From Amyelois transitella (taxonomy: Eukaryota > Arthropoda > Insecta > Lepidoptera > Pyralidae), in NCBI RefSeq assembly GCF_032362555.1, contig NC_083520.1, positions 4,960,001 to 5,024,000 on the forward strand: a stretch of DNA of 64,000 nucleotides. Reading direction: 5' to 3'. The translations under genes were made by a program, and so were the position numbers. Numbering within the stretch: position 1 is the stretch's first letter; each line of letters starts with the position of its first letter. Shown piece by piece: positions 22,830 to 36,200 of the stretch. The notes beneath the pieces are model-generated. The model was not told the origin of the DNA, searched no databases, and saw only the letters and a program-made list of their open reading frames with translations.

Positions 22830-24190
22830 CTTTGGTGGTGAGATAATATTTGCATCATTTCTCTTTATCAATTTGTGTAGGTCATGTAAGTATACAGCGA
22901 CTTATCTTTATCGTAAAGTGCAAGCACCTTTGTGGCAATCATCTCCAAATTTATACCTCAGAATAGTGTGTTCTGAGGTAAAAACCTTCATTTGTATTAA
23001 AACTCTGAAGATCATTCGCTAAGTTCAATTTTTTACCTTATTACTAAATATTTTCAAAACTTTGGCGCATTTGCAAAATATTTTAATTATATTTGGTTAT
23101 GCTTTTTGTTGCTTCACTTTTAAAAAAGATGAAAAAATCTCTCTTTATTAAATATCAAGAAGATATAATACCTCCGATATAAGATGTTATGCCTATCATT
23201 ATACGAGACCTATACAACCGATTTTGTTCAAAGTCTATCGGAACCTTATATAGCTGTTATGTAGGTCATGCAACTTGCTTATATGTGTATTTCAAACTTA
23301 TGTAACGTATATTAATGTAATGTAGGTAGCCAGGTTGTTTTATTTTTAATTATTTATTTCTTGAAAGGAAATCTTTGCTGTATTTTTTTTTTGTTGACCA
23401 AAAAATAAAATATTTCTAGTCAAGAATTTTTTACCTGCGGAGTTCTTAGTATTTTTGTAGTAGAAAATTCGAAGAGCCAAACATAGAATGCAAAGACCCA
23501 AATATATATATTAATTAACGAAATAAAATTATATATTTTTTTAAATTGTATATTCATAGACACTGTACTTACAAATAATTTCTCTTGAGCGAATATTGAG
23601 CCAAAAAATAAATCATGATTTAAAAAATACCTTAGCGAATTAAATCAGTAAAAGGTACATGTCTAAAAAAAATTTCGATAAGTCTAGATAAGTGTATTTT
23701 GAAGTAATTAATAGTTATTATTCACAAAAGATTACGGATCTTCAATGAAAGTGGTCAATACTTGATATACAACATTAGTATCTATGCGTATTAAATGGTA
23801 CGTACTATTTTATACTTAGATTGGATTTATCTTAGTGGAAATAACGTCAAAATAAAAATTATTGTTAAATAGTGCTTAACTGAAGGCTGAAATCTATCGA
23901 ATTGTACGCTTGTGAAGCAAAGTTCATATGGGCTTATTGTCCGTGAGCCTACTCATTCTCTTACCAATTTACAGACAAAAGATTTGACCATGCTTGCCGA
24001 TAAACCATGTTCGGTTTGAAATGATTTCGGTTTGAATCGTTTAGAGATAAAAATTGCCAATTGGGTCATCTTATTATCAAAAATCAATATCTATATACGT
24101 GGATGAACGAAAAAGCACTAAACACACCAAAAGCAGGCCAAAAGTAATGCAAGTGATATAGACATGAATATATGTAATTGTATATAAACA
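22830..24190. other. Upstream region of the second hexamerin, no gene seen
   Basis: AT-rich. A short inverted pair CTCAGAATAG/TTCTGAGG occurs near 22960. No coding frame has support. Confidence 0.4.
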
Positions 24191-24194
24191 AGAG

Positions 24195-24510
24195 ACTGAT
24201 GGACTAGCAACCTGTCACAATTTCATCTCTCTAACTTTTATCTAATGGAGCACCTGTTGTTCTGCCCTCTGTGCCCTGGGCGACGGTCGCCTGGGATGAC
24301 CAGATTACAGTCACCGCTGAAGCTGTTAAAATGGCGGAATATTATGGTGGGAAAATTTGATTATCATTGGAGAGATTGTCAACACGCTACGAAGAAGGTG
24401 TCTCTAGCATTAAGCAATCCAGCAAATCGTGGCCATTCAAAATGTTCGTACCTATTGGCACTGTCTATCCCGTAAGGAATAAACATGAAATATGTATGTA
24501 TATTAATCGT
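24195..24510 (+). repeat. Diverged copy of the SINE-like repeat
   Basis: Landmarks are GATGGACTAGCAACCTGTCAC at the left, then CGTGGCCATTC, GCACTGTCTATCCCG and an end in ATGTATGTAT. The middle (24240-24400) is unrelated, so the copy was probably interrupted by an insertion. Confidence 0.5.
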
Positions 24511-25001
24511 TAAACAATAGTTGTTTACAAATATTAATTTGCTATTACAAACAGACCAATAAAAATCACACAAGGCGCCAATGGAAAGTTGTACTCTATA
24601 GATAATATTTTATCATCCTGTCAGTAACTGAGTTAAAAATATTACAATTGTTTACGAGAAACTTTTTAATTTATCATAATAATTATATGCCTTTTTATGT
24701 TAATTAGCAACACGTTGATAAATATGTAGTATATCCGTTTTATAAATTGAGACCTTTATCAGGTCTAATAACTAATTTATGTTGTTTAAAATATCATGAA
24801 CAATGAAAATGTATGGGTAACATACGTTAATTAGGAGATGTTCACCCAAAAACCTTTGCATTAATTTATTTGTTTGTGGAACCTGGCGAAACTTTAACTT
24901 GCCTTTTTGCGTGTCTAGGAGGATATGTCAAGAGATATCTGAGAAAGAAAGAAAAAGCTAAGGTGCAGAGAGCACAAGCATAAGGAAGCTCCAAAACTTT
25001 A

Positions 25002-25086
25002 CCTCATGTACTTAATTAATACTTTACTATATATATATATATTATAAGTATTAATTAAGTACTTACATTAATTTAAGTACATGAGG
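25002..25086. repeat. Long inverted repeat around a (TA)n core
   Basis: CCTCATGTACTTAATTAATA on the left pairs with AAGTATTAATTAAGTAC and GTACATGAGG on the right, around a TA run. The pairing has one interruption. Confidence 0.65.
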
Positions 25087-25857
25087 ACTTGATAGAAATT
25101 GAAGTATATATATTTATATATATACAATACAATAGGATATATGTACATATATACATATTATATTTGAAAACCAAATAATATTTTCTTAATAGTTCGCACT
25201 AAATAAGGATGAGTGCTTTAATATCCCTATTTGTCTAATACTTTTTAATAATAAGAGATCATTAAATAAAGCGATTTGGCCACCAAGCAATTTATTAATC
25301 GGGCTTCATATTAAAAATTGGTAGGAAAAGGTAGTTTCTGTGACATGAGCCAATATATCACTTGGAGCCAAGCCGGCGTCGCCTCATCCAACTTTTGACG
25401 TATGAGTAATTTATTGGCTTAAAAAAATAAATTACTGCATTGCCCACACTTTTGAGTCAAGGTGGTTGATTTGGGTGTAACAAAAAATGATGCACCCGAG
25501 GCGTATCGCTCGCTACTTGCTAAAACAGCTAATAGACCGGGATCTTAATGCTCAAACACAAAGTTATACATATATACTATATCTATCTTTTTTTGTCCAG
25601 GGCTTCGAATTTCCAGGAAAAATCCTTGTGTTTAACCTCGGACTTTTTTCATTTAAATCAATGCAAAGGTTTATTTATGAATGTGCTGCAAACAGAAAAA
25701 GAGAGACAGTTTTTCTCATTTATAATAATAACATTGATGAAGTATGAATAGGTTTAGTAAACGGCATGTAGTCTCAATCCGTTTTATTTATTTATCAACT
25801 ATGAAAGCGAGATATACTTACTTCTCGAATGAAAAAATAAACCATTTTAAAATAAAA

Positions 25858-25985
25858 CATACATAGTACATACGTTAAATCTTCCCTTGCGGAGAAGACA
25901 GAGCCAACAGTATTGAAAATAGTGAAAGTTCACGTTCAGCTGCTTGGCTATACTATGGTTGCAATGCTATTGAAGTCCTTGGTGT
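25858..25985 (-). repeat. SINE-like repeat, 3' part
   Basis: CCCTTGCGGAGAAGACAGAGCC followed by AACAGTATTG and ACGTTCAGCTGCTTGGCTA matches the 3' half of the repeat on the minus strand. Confidence 0.65.
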
Positions 25986-26484
25986 AAATTACATTCATGT
26001 CATGTGGACACAATTAGATGATCTATAAAAAAATATTGCTGTTTGTATAATGTAGAAATTATAAAAAAAAATTGCTTAATTTGCGAAATAATTTAATATT
26101 ATACAGATAAAGAGTTATAATAATATCAACCTAATTATTAATAAAATCCTATAAGGATCAAAGCTTCCGTCAGGTATAAAATGAGCCAACCTATGTCAGT
26201 TAAATCATTTTACGCTATTTATTCGCAAGACATTTGCATTTTAAAAATGTGACGTAGGTTTGGGCATGGGATCTTATACTAAACTTTATAATGTAACCGG
26301 TAAAATATCAGGTTTGAGCGACTGAGGTAAATCATCGTAATGTTTACCATGAATATTCTATTGGTTCAATTAAAATTAGAATAGTTTAAAAAGATATTAA
26401 CTTTATAATTAAGACGGTATTAAAAAAATAACGAAATAAAAAAAATAAACATTTTTTTCTATTTAATACATAAAGTTAATATCA

Positions 26485-26600
26485 TTAAGCCAAACAGCTG
26501 AACAGTCTTTTCAAGATTGTTGGCTCTGTCTACCCCGCAAGGGATATAATCGTGATTATATGTACATTGTACGTATAATGTTAATATATACATATGTTAA
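26485..26600 (+). repeat. SINE-like repeat, 3' part
   Basis: ATTAAGCCAAACAGCTGAAC, then TTGTTGGCTCTGTCTACCCC and GCAAGGGATATAATCGTGAT, then an ATGTA-rich tail. Confidence 0.7.
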
Positions 26601-28160
26601 AGAAATCAATGAAAATTGAGAATTCAATTCAGTTTGTATTAGCTGAACTTGTATGAGATACATAAGCAAAAATAAACCAATAGATACTTGACAACTAACT
26701 CAAAACTGTGACATGCCCCATTATTGAAGTGATTCATGTAAAAATATATCGGAGTCTTTACTAAGGGAGAAGTTCGTACTTTGCTTTATTAAGTAAAAAT
26801 TATCCATACATCAGTTCGATAAATGGCCTAATAAACTGTGGAACTTAGATAACATGAATTTTAGCTAAAATAGCTTGAACATTTCCGAAAATACAAGCAT
26901 AAAATGAACGTTGATATTAGTCTATAGAGCTGACATGAGGTCTTATTATTTGTAAAATATTCCAAAGACTTGCCCGAAATGAATGTTGAAACAATTGACT
27001 TTTAATTATCATTATCATAATAAGATCAAATCATTCAATATAGTAGTTATTCTTTTCTCTCTTTATCGATGAGGCTACTATGTTCCAAAACGTATGAATT
27101 TGAAATTTCCGGCTTATCCCACTAGCCTGTTATTTCTACAATGCGTGAATAACGCTTATATCTTCTCTTCAAAAAGTATAGCGTTACACGCATCAATGTC
27201 GTTTCTAGTACATTTCCATCATTGTCATCATACCACTTCGTCATAGGATGCAAAGAGAATACCATCTGTTAGCTACACGATAGCATTCTCTGTTTGCACA
27301 CTGGAATTATCCAAGCTGCCTGAAATCCAGATTGCATTGGTATGCTTTCTATTTTGACATTCTGGCAAATTTAGAAAAAAAGAGACAACCATAAGTGTTC
27401 TGGGAAAATTTATGCACTATAGTTTCATAATTAAATACTTAAATTTATTCGAGACTTGAACATGTAAAAAAGCAAAATTAAATTAAAGTTAAAAACTATC
27501 TCTGTTTTGTTTTTTATTATGATGTGAAAAAAGACATCGATAGTATTTCGCGCGATATAAACGGCGTCGCGCGAGCCATAATACCGGGGTCAGGTCCTTA
27601 TCAACCCAGCATGTAGTCGTGTTTTAAATTTGGCTTTAAAATTTAAGTATTTATAGGGTTTCAAGCTTCATGTTTACGGTGGCAAAATTAACATTAGCAT
27701 AATTTGTAAACTCTTTTTAACCTGTTTTATTTCATCTCGTTGGAAACGAGCGTTGAGGAAAAATAAAAACGTGCTTGAAAAATAACGTTTCAATTTGAAT
27801 TCACAAAATCCCAGTCGTAACAACGGAGAGAGTAATCTCCCGTTTAATATTCATATATTTGTTTTCGACGTCGCTCTGACACTTTATGGATGGTTGTGTA
27901 TTAATTATGGTATCCATGAGCTCGCATACATTGAAGTTGAGACCGAAAAATGGTAAGGAGACAGGGAGATAACCACTATGCTATACGGTTGCCAAAAATC
28001 TTATTACCGTGCAACGTTCATGATCCAGGAATTTTCTTGGAAAGGAGTTCCGAATTGGTTTTCGGTCAACTTATCAACTTCCCCAACAAAGGCATAGCCG
28101 GGACTTTTTACTTAAAAGAAACCGATATTTTGTCTTCACAGCATGTAAACTAATAAACTT
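26600..28160. other. Intergenic DNA, no gene seen
   Basis: AT-rich, except for a short CG-rich patch near 27550-27600. No frame carries recognisable protein motifs. Confidence 0.4.
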
Positions 28161-28163
28161 GAT

Positions 28164-28945
28164 ATTAACAGCCTTATTCAAAAAAAACTCTAATTAGTAT
28201 CTTAAGAAAGTCTTAACTAAGACGTTGATAACAAAATTTAAGACATTGCTAAAGTCGTACTTAAGTAGTGTCTTAAATTTTGTTATTCATAAAACCAGTA
28301 AAGTTGTGTCTTAGTTAAACATCATTTTTTTTTTTTACCCTGGCAACATCGTGATAGTTTTTAACTTAAGTGGTAGCTTGATGGCTGTAGAAGTATTGTT
28401 CGTAAAAAAAAAAGAAATAATGCATGTCACTGTCACTTTGTTTGACTTCAATACTTAATTTTTTACCACACATAATATATGTATAAGTAGGTAAGTTTCT
28501 TTGCTGCGTTTAGTTTGTAGGTAAGTTGTAAATGATGGTATGCAGTATGAACAGTTGAGTGTCCTACTTTATTACGGATAATTTTATGTTTGAATACCTC
28601 TTGAATCCACAGTTATAAGAATTATAATCCAAATCTCGCTCAATATTATAAACATCGTCGTCGAAATGAAAATAATTTAAGGAATTTATTGTGAGTAAGA
28701 ATACAAAATTGACACGTAACGAAAGACAAGTTTCAAAAAATGTAAACAAAACGCGTCATAGTCGTTGAGATGCCAGATATGAAATGGTCATTGGCGTCAA
28801 ATGGAATCAGCTGTGGCTGGTCCGCCATGTTGTTGCTTAAGCCTGAGGCTATTTAATTTGACAGCAATTTAAGACACTATTTAATTTGACAGCAATTAAA
28901 GACACTGTTTAATTCTAAACAGCTTTTATGAACACGATTTTGGTA
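28164..28945. mobile_element. Possible MITE or decayed DNA transposon
   Basis: The left edge (TTATTCAAAAAAAACTCTAA) and the complement of the right edge (TTCATAAAAGCTGTTTAGAA) are weakly similar. Inside are a perfect 18-base inverted repeat (28228-28245 against 28269-28286) and a direct duplication around TTTAATTTGACAGCAAT at 28852-28914. No transposase is present and the borders are guesses. Confidence 0.35.
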
Positions 28946-28967
28946 TGTCATAAAATTTAAGTAACGT

Positions 28968-29008
28968 TTATGACTTTTTCATCTGCTGTGCAGATGAAAA
29001 AGTCATAA
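28968..29008. repeat. Perfect 18-base hairpin
   Basis: TTATGACTTTTTCATCTG is followed after CTGTG by its exact complement. There is no gene nearby. Confidence 0.85.
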
Positions 29009-29009
29009 A

Positions 29010-30520
29010 TCAGTGCAGGTAAGAATAGTACATATTTTTTCTTTGCCTAACGTAGCAAGTGCGTTTACCAAATGCAAAATATTTTCATTTCTATATTGTC
29101 ATTGACAAATTTCTCGTAAACAAAAACAAACAACTTTTTACTACTTCATCTTTCAAGTACAGACTACTTACTTATCGAAAATTTGGGTAAATGCATTGAA
29201 ACAAGGTGATAATATTGATTTATGCACATATTTATAAAACTGATGCACAGAGCTCAGTCTGCTTGATGGTAAGCAAGATGAGTTACCATTTAATTTTTGA
29301 AATCCTGCTGTAGGTAGTGTAAAATACGTGATATTTATACTACGTACAGTCACCGGCTCACTACCACACCAAGTACCAGTACACGTCTGTCTGCGATTGC
29401 CGTTCGCACGCAACTGTCAACTTGACATTTATAATACCGACTTGTGTGTGTGAGACAGCGTCTTGTATCCATTACTAGATACAAACACTACAGGTAGGAA
29501 GCAACAGAGTCGCACGAGGGAATCCAGAATCTTAGTAGGAAATCCACATTATTCAAGATTTGGAATCGAGCGATACGTTGGGTGGGGATATCAATCAACA
29601 TACAGCTGGAATCCTTAGCTATGTTATTGTAACGAATGAACGATAGCTGCAGGAGGTGTAGGTACTTACTTTCATAAAATTTTAATGAAATTTAAGTCGT
29701 AGTGAAACAGACCACCAGTCAGCGACGTTTAAGCCCTAGTCTCGATATAGTTACTAAAGTTAATTTCAGATGTGCCCATGATATCGAAAAGCCCTAGATA
29801 ATTCACTAATGTATTCTCTCGTCCACATTCTATTCTAAGTTTAATTGATATTGTGAAGTTGACGTTGTTGAAGAAAATGCTGCAGTGCAGTTTGTTACCG
29901 CTTCGTCTGCACTGACGCCTTGGAAGCGGCAGTAAACTTAGTTTTAAGTAATTTATTTGACGTTAACCAATGTTGTTAAACCATACGTTTTGACAATTAT
30001 TAAGCGATATGAAGTATCCTATAATAATGAATAAAAATTTTGAATTTTGAAATTTTGACTAATCATCTCGAGCTTCTTATGTAAATGTCATAGCATAATA
30101 AAGACTGACCCCAAAAAGTGAATGGAACGCGCGACGCCCGTTTTCATCGCCGTAAAAACTATCGCTGTCAGTTTCACGTCACAACAAAAAGCGAAACAAT
30201 GATAGATTATTGCACAAAAAAATCTGCGTCGCGCGTGCTTGTATAAAATATGTTTTGGAATTGGGATACGTTTTTGCCCTTTTCTGCGAGATAATTATTT
30301 TGCGATGGAACCGTGTACTGCGCTTATTCATTGTAAATAACAAGCTCCTCGTTACATCAATCGTACAAATAGACATTTCCACTTTATTTAAAGCAAATAG
30401 GTTTTAAAAGATATATTTTTCGATTTCAATAAAGATCTGCGAAATTCATAGTCAGCATCTAAGGATAAGGGGACTCTATAATTGTACTAAAAGAACTGAA
30501 ATAAATTTTATTAAGACTAA
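29010..30520. other. Intergenic DNA, no gene seen
   Basis: No supportable coding or RNA gene; the short frames lack motifs and differ in no way from chance frames. Confidence 0.4.
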
Positions 30521-30527
30521 AACTACT

Positions 30528-30811
30528 CAGCCGTGTGATTCCCGGCACCAATATAAAAAAGAATAGGACCACTCCATGTCTTTCCCATGGATATCGTAAA
30601 AGGCGACTAAGGAATAGGCTTACAAACTTGGGATTCTTTTTTAGGCGATGAGATTCAAATAGTGACAGGTTGCTAACCTGTCACTATTTGAATCTCAATT
30701 ATATCATTAAGCCAAATAGCTGAACGTGGCCATTCAGCCTTTTCAAGACTGTTAGCTCTGTCTACCCCGCAAGGGATATAGACATGACCATATGTATGTA
30801 TGTATGTACTA
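30528..30811 (+). repeat. SINE-like repeat, full length, with an internal 22-base palindrome
   Basis: Runs from CCGTGTGATTCCCGGCACC through ATCGTAAAAGGCGACTAAGG, CTGTCTACCCCGCAAGGGAT and ends in (ATGT)n. Unlike other copies, the TTTGAATC segment is preceded by its own inverted copy: arms 30650-30671 and 30675-30696 are perfect complements. The conserved 3' block and tail resemble those of the RTE-like LINE in this window. Confidence 0.85.
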
Positions 30812-30837
30812 CTTAAACCTACTGATATACAGCATTC

Positions 30838-30970
30838 AATAAAAGGAAAGGTTTATAAATTTGGGATTCCTTTTTAGGCGATCGGCTGGCAAGCTTTTCA
30901 CTTCTTAATCTCAATTTCACCATTAAGTTATCCAGATAAACGTGGCCTTCGAGTCTCTGCTGAGTCGGCA
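30838..30970 (+). repeat. SINE-like repeat, middle part
   Basis: TAAATTTGGGATTCCTTTTT followed by AGGCGATCGGCTGGCAAGC and ACGTGGCCTTC matches the middle of the repeat directly after the full copy. Confidence 0.6.
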
Positions 30971-30989
30971 CTTTTCAGTTCTCTGTTAA

Positions 30990-31100
30990 ACCATATGGTT
31001 GATTGGTAGATAATGCTTCTAGCATTAAGTCCGCCAATTGTGCTATACATTTGTATTTGTGTAATGAAGTTTAAATAAATAATTAAATAAATTATTAATT
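30990..31100 (+). repeat. Retroposon 3' tail repeat (TCCGCCTATT family)
   Basis: TAGATAATGCTTCTAGCATT, AAGTCCGCCAATTGTGCTAT and a terminal run of AAATAAATAATT match the tail at 14015 and 36665. Confidence 0.65.
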
Positions 31101-31494
31101 GCAAAGTAAGAACATTAAGATTAAGTCTTTTTTGCATTGTCAAACAAATACATTATTCAAACAATGGCAGTGAACATGCTGCGAAGGTAAAAGTATTATA
31201 AAAAAATGTTTTCTCAATTATACAAGTCGTTTAAAATAACAATGAGCCAATTCAAGGAAATACCTTCTCATAAAGTTTTATCTCAACAACTTATTTTAAC
31301 AATGCTTATCCTCTAAAGAGCTAATTCGACAACAAACGGACAAACCACTAAATATTTTGGCACAACTGGTGGTCTAAATACACATTGTTATTTTTTTTTT
31401 ACTATTTGACACTTTCTTTCTTGGGTTCCGCGGTTAAGTGATGAAACCTCTAACAATTACTTTAAATAGTAAGTTTACAGACGAAAATTGCCGA

Positions 31495-31560
31495 AGGTTA
31501 AGAGGATGATGCACCGATTTGAATCCTATCCCGGATAAACGTCGTGAGGAAAACTAAATA
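31495..31560 (+). repeat. Degraded tRNA-derived SINE fragment
   Basis: GATTTGAATCCTATCCCGG followed by ACGTCGTGAGGAAAAC resembles the B-box region and body of the SINE at 32930-33135, but it is short and diverged. Confidence 0.4.
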
Positions 31561-31814
31561 TAAAGGGTAAAAAGAGTGGTGTAAGAGACAGTTAGAGATA
31601 ATTTTCGAATGGAAAAATAAACGTGATTTTCACATACCGTCTGCTTCTACTAACACGTTCGTAGGGTAAGAGATTGCAATAAGTAAAATACGGAAATCGA
31701 AATATGTCCACCGAGTTCGTTGTGCAAATACTATGTCAGAATTGTTGTGTCAATTTTTTTTTGTTTATTTTGTGTAAAAATAAATGCTACAATTTTTTTT
31801 TTAATTTTTTTCTG

Positions 31815-32048
31815 CCTTATGTTTTCCGGCACTTTAGAATAAGACCACTTCACATCCATGAATGTCCTAAAATGTCACTTAAGGAATGGCTAATAAACTA
31901 AAGATTCTTCTTGTAGGCGATGAGAAAGCAACTCTCACTATTTGAACTCAATTCCATCATTTTGTCATGCAGCTGCACGCGAGCTTTCAGTCTTGTCAAG
32001 ACTGTTGGCTATGTCTACCCCGCAAGGGATGTAGACGTGACTATACAA
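31815..32048 (+). repeat. SINE-like repeat, nearly full length
   Basis: From TTTTCCGGCACTTTAG through AATGGCTAATAAAC and GTCTACCCCGCAAGGGATGT to a GACGTGACTATA end. Confidence 0.7.
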
Positions 32049-32554
32049 AATTAATAATGTACAGACCGACTCACACTTGGCCACCTGCAAAAATTTGAAG
32101 GAAGGGGAAGAAGGATACCTTTATTGAAACATGACAACGTCCATATGGTTCTTCATCCTATCCTATCCTTATTTCTGGGTCGTGTCGCTTTAACTTCAAA
32201 GGCCGCCATAAACTGCCAAACTTTATTTTGTCTTTTTATAGAAAAGAAAAAGAATCTTATTGTTCAGAGTTTACTAATAAGAAACAGTACCTAACTGCTG
32301 TAGTATATTATCACATTTATGATACGTAATAACCGTAATTTTTTTCACTTCATTGTTTGTTTAGTAATTTAAATAAGAATAATTTTAAAATGCTTCTTAT
32401 TCTATTAAGTCTTTTTTAAACAATATGAATAGATCTTCTTGGCGTCAGCTTTGATAAAAAATTTACTGCTACCTAAAAATATTTTGTAAGTAGGGTTCCA
32501 ATACTAATCGTGTTAAACACACAAAAGTTATCAGATAAAATGTTCTGGGATGAT

Positions 32555-32816
32555 ACATATATACATACATATAATCACGTCTTTATCCCTTGCGGGGTAG
32601 ACAGAGCCAACAGTCTTGAAAAGAATGATAGGACACGTTCTGCTATTTGGCTTTAAGATAGAATTGAGATTCAAATAGTGATAGGTTGCTAGCCCATGGC
32701 CTAAAAGAAGAATCCCAAGTTTATAAGCCTATCTATCCTATATCTCTTAGTCACCTTTTACGACATCTATGGGAAAGATATGAAGTGGTCCTATTGGTGC
32801 TGGGCATCACACGGCA
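32555..32816 (-). repeat. SINE-like repeat, full length
   Basis: On the plus strand it begins with ATACATACATATAATCACGT and CCCTTGCGGGGTAGACAGAG and ends with GGCATCACACGGC, so it is the reverse of the copy at 30528. Confidence 0.85.
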
Positions 32817-32929
32817 CTGCAATGATTGAAAGAACATTAAACCTAACTCTCGTGCTGTATTCAACCAAACGTTTTCAATTTTTAATTACTTAAATTGTTA
32901 TTAAAAAGTCCGTCTGACTTTTGCAACTT

Positions 32930-33135
32930 TGCAGGGGAACCTAACTAGTCTTGGATCGATCATGGTTACGCATCCAGTTGCCTGAATGTGCAGGTCTCCT
33001 CACGATGTTTTTCCTCATCCTAAGAGCATCGGTCAGTATTCAAACTCATGTAAGTTATAACTTCGAAAATAATCAATGGTATATGGCCGAGATGAGATTC
33101 GAACAAATTGTGCCTTTTTGCGCCGACGCACCAAC
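32930..33135 (-). repeat. tRNA-derived SINE
   Basis: The minus strand has a polymerase III B-box-like segment GTTCGAATCTCATCTCGGCC, then GATGCTCTTAGGATGAGG, ACCTGCACATTCAGGCAACT and CATGATCGATCCAAG. A second copy lies in a hexamerin intron. The A box is not clear, so the tRNA origin is likely but not certain. Confidence 0.65.
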
Positions 33136-33209
33136 GTTCTATTTCCATTCGATCTACAGTAATAAAGAAGAGCAATTTTAAATCAATGTGATAAAAAATA
33201 GCATCCACT

Positions 33210-36200
33210 TTATCTTATATTCGGATTTGTCATTGTATAATAATAGCATGTAAATGTGACCTTTTAAAACATATCGAAGAAATAAATACAATAATGACTA
33301 TTTTCATAAGATTATCGGTCGGTTATTTACCTATTCACCTTCACCAATAAAGTTGGTGTTTATAGATACTTTAGTGATGATCATTGCTCATAAGTACTTA
33401 TGAAATTACAGTCAATCAGTTTCATCTTCTATATACTGTTGTTCAATATTCACGGCATGGGATTTATGAAAATGTTTCAAGTATTCTAGCGACAATGCTA
33501 AACCTATAGCCTGCGCCAACTAGATTAAATAAGAAAGCCATGAAAAAGAGACAAACTAATAATGAACACCAACACGAATACGAATATAAACTAATAATGA
33601 ACACGAATACTAATATGAATATTCCACAATAGATGCTACTCGTAATTCTGTCAAGAAAAAAGCAAAATGTATGTCCTTGTGTCTAAATGTATCTTATTTT
33701 TTTCACTACCTCGCATTCTCAATCCCATCATTATACCATCCAGCCAAATGTCTATTCTTATGATTATAGGCTCTGTCTTTTGTCAAAGTTCACACATAGT
33801 ACAAAGCTAAATTTCCAAATAGTGCTAGCGTGTCAGACCGCACCTAGCAAGAATAACACCTGTGTTAGTGATCCGGAATTAAATGCCGCGTCCTCACCCC
33901 GCCCCGCTAACACATCACTCGGCCCGCCGAACCTCATGAGAACTCAAAAAACGAATGGACATGGACATCCTCCGCATATTTATACTAGAAGTCGTATTTG
34001 TATAATATTTCCTTAATTATATTGTAAATAGACAAGGTTGTTTGTTTGTAATGAACCAAACTCGAAAATAACAGAGTAAGGATATAGTTGTTCGTTCAAT
34101 AATTTCGCAATGATACATAATCTGTATAGTACCCAGAAAAATTAATAATAGAAATACCCATAAATACTAATAAGAGCTTCAAAAGGATTTAAGCTCCTAT
34201 TAGTATTTAGCCATACCCTAGCTAGCTATTCAAAAAAAGGAATTTTCAATTCATTCGTCTATAATTTTAATAAAGTGCGATTTTTTGCTGTTACAAATAA
34301 ATTGCGGATCAAAAAATAAAACTTAATCCGGGCTTTAGTTTCCATTAAAAATATTAACCGACACTCCAGTGGCCTACGGTTATTGATTTACTCCGGGCAT
34401 ATCCAGGATTATATATCTTTATGAATATTCCTTTTCAGATTTTATTGATTTGTAATACCTGATTGATTTCTTTATTGGCCGATGAGCCGACTTTGTTGAT
34501 CATACGGACTCGGTCGCTTGTCTAACTATTAATTGAGTTAATAGCTTGAGAATTGATGATGTTCACGTAAGGATTTGGAACTTGTTTTAGCACCTTATTA
34601 CCATTTATTGGAGTATTGTTAGTTGGTTTGTGGTGTATAGCTTAATATGTGCAATGAACTTTAATTTAAAATTACATAAAGATGTGACGTTATCGATATC
34701 TGTCACATACACTATGAGACATATTAATAACGTCACATCTCTAAAGTATCTACAAAAATGTTGTTTCTTTGAAGAAATCAACGATGAATTGCATCTTAAG
34801 CGGTTATTATAAGTTTATCAAAGTATTAAAAATTAAAGTGGTTTGACATAATAATTGCATCGAGATTTGACAGCTCGTTAAGTAAATGGTGCAACCCACC
34901 AATGGGTGTTTTTGCTATCATTTGTCGTTTTTATAAACAATGAATACAATGAATTCTTTATTTTGCAATAACCCTCAAAAAATTAAAACCGTTATAAAAT
35001 TTTATCTGATCTATTTAAATTTTTAACTTTTATCTTAATATCGCAAACAGTTAAATATTACTATGTAGATTATTTGTTGAATCTTCTACTAATGTAAAAT
35101 ATTTTTTTACATGTACAGTACACGGGATTAAGCCAGAATCTAATCTCACAAAGAGATAAAAACGGAAATTAAAAACATCAAAGCCCTTTCAGTACTCTTT
35201 AAATGATGTTTGTAGGTTTTGTTGACTCTGGGTAATCATTCCATCGTACCTAATCCCCATTTATATTATTTTCTGAGAACATTTAATTCTCATGAGGCTC
35301 GTGGCTTGGAAGCAAATATTTCAACCTTACATTGTTTTTTAAAACATTGAATGGTGCAAAATAAAATTTAAAGTAAAAATACGGTTTCAAAAAATTGTGA
35401 ACTTATGACTCAAATGCCAACTCCTTTTAGTGGTGCGAATCACTAAAATAGAATGTGGATTATAAGTTGCGAGGTTGCGAGTAGTATGATTTTCTGTAGG
35501 CTACATTTTTCCTTTTAATTTTCTCACGCAAATTGTAAAGGTCACTCTGTGGATATTGGGTAAGACAAGTAAAAAAATAAGTTTAACAAAAAATAATTTA
35601 AAAAAAATGTTTTTTTACTCAAAATAAAATTACTTAGTATCTTATGAACGTGTAAAGTACTTAATGACTTTTGGATAACTTCATCCAAAATTTTATGTTA
35701 CTCAATTACTTCGTAATAACTGTATATTCTCAGCAGTTGATGATCTCAACATTTTAGGATTCCTCATTTATTTAAAAAAACGACGTTCATCCTCATCTGT
35801 TTAATGCACAGTCTTAAATTTAAATTCAAAGATATGTATACTGGCAGCCTACAATAATATTTTTAAATATTCAATACAAAAGTTTCTCACCGAGATATTA
35901 GCCTAAAATTTTGAAATATTTGGATGCTTAAGTTATAGTAATTTCTCAGTACCTAAGCTAAATTTTTGCTTTAAATGCAGTTATACTTATTATATAAACG
36001 TATTACATAGTAAGATAATTTCATACTCATACAAAATAAGGCACGATTTTGATTTTTCTCGGGAGACCTCGAAAATATCGTTGATGCTATGACATGTCAT
36101 AAAAAGTATAACTTATTCGTTGATGTACGGCATACATTGTTACTCCGAGTTTAGTCAGCAGCCCTTCGGCGGATCGTAAAACACTTCCGAAGTCGAACAA

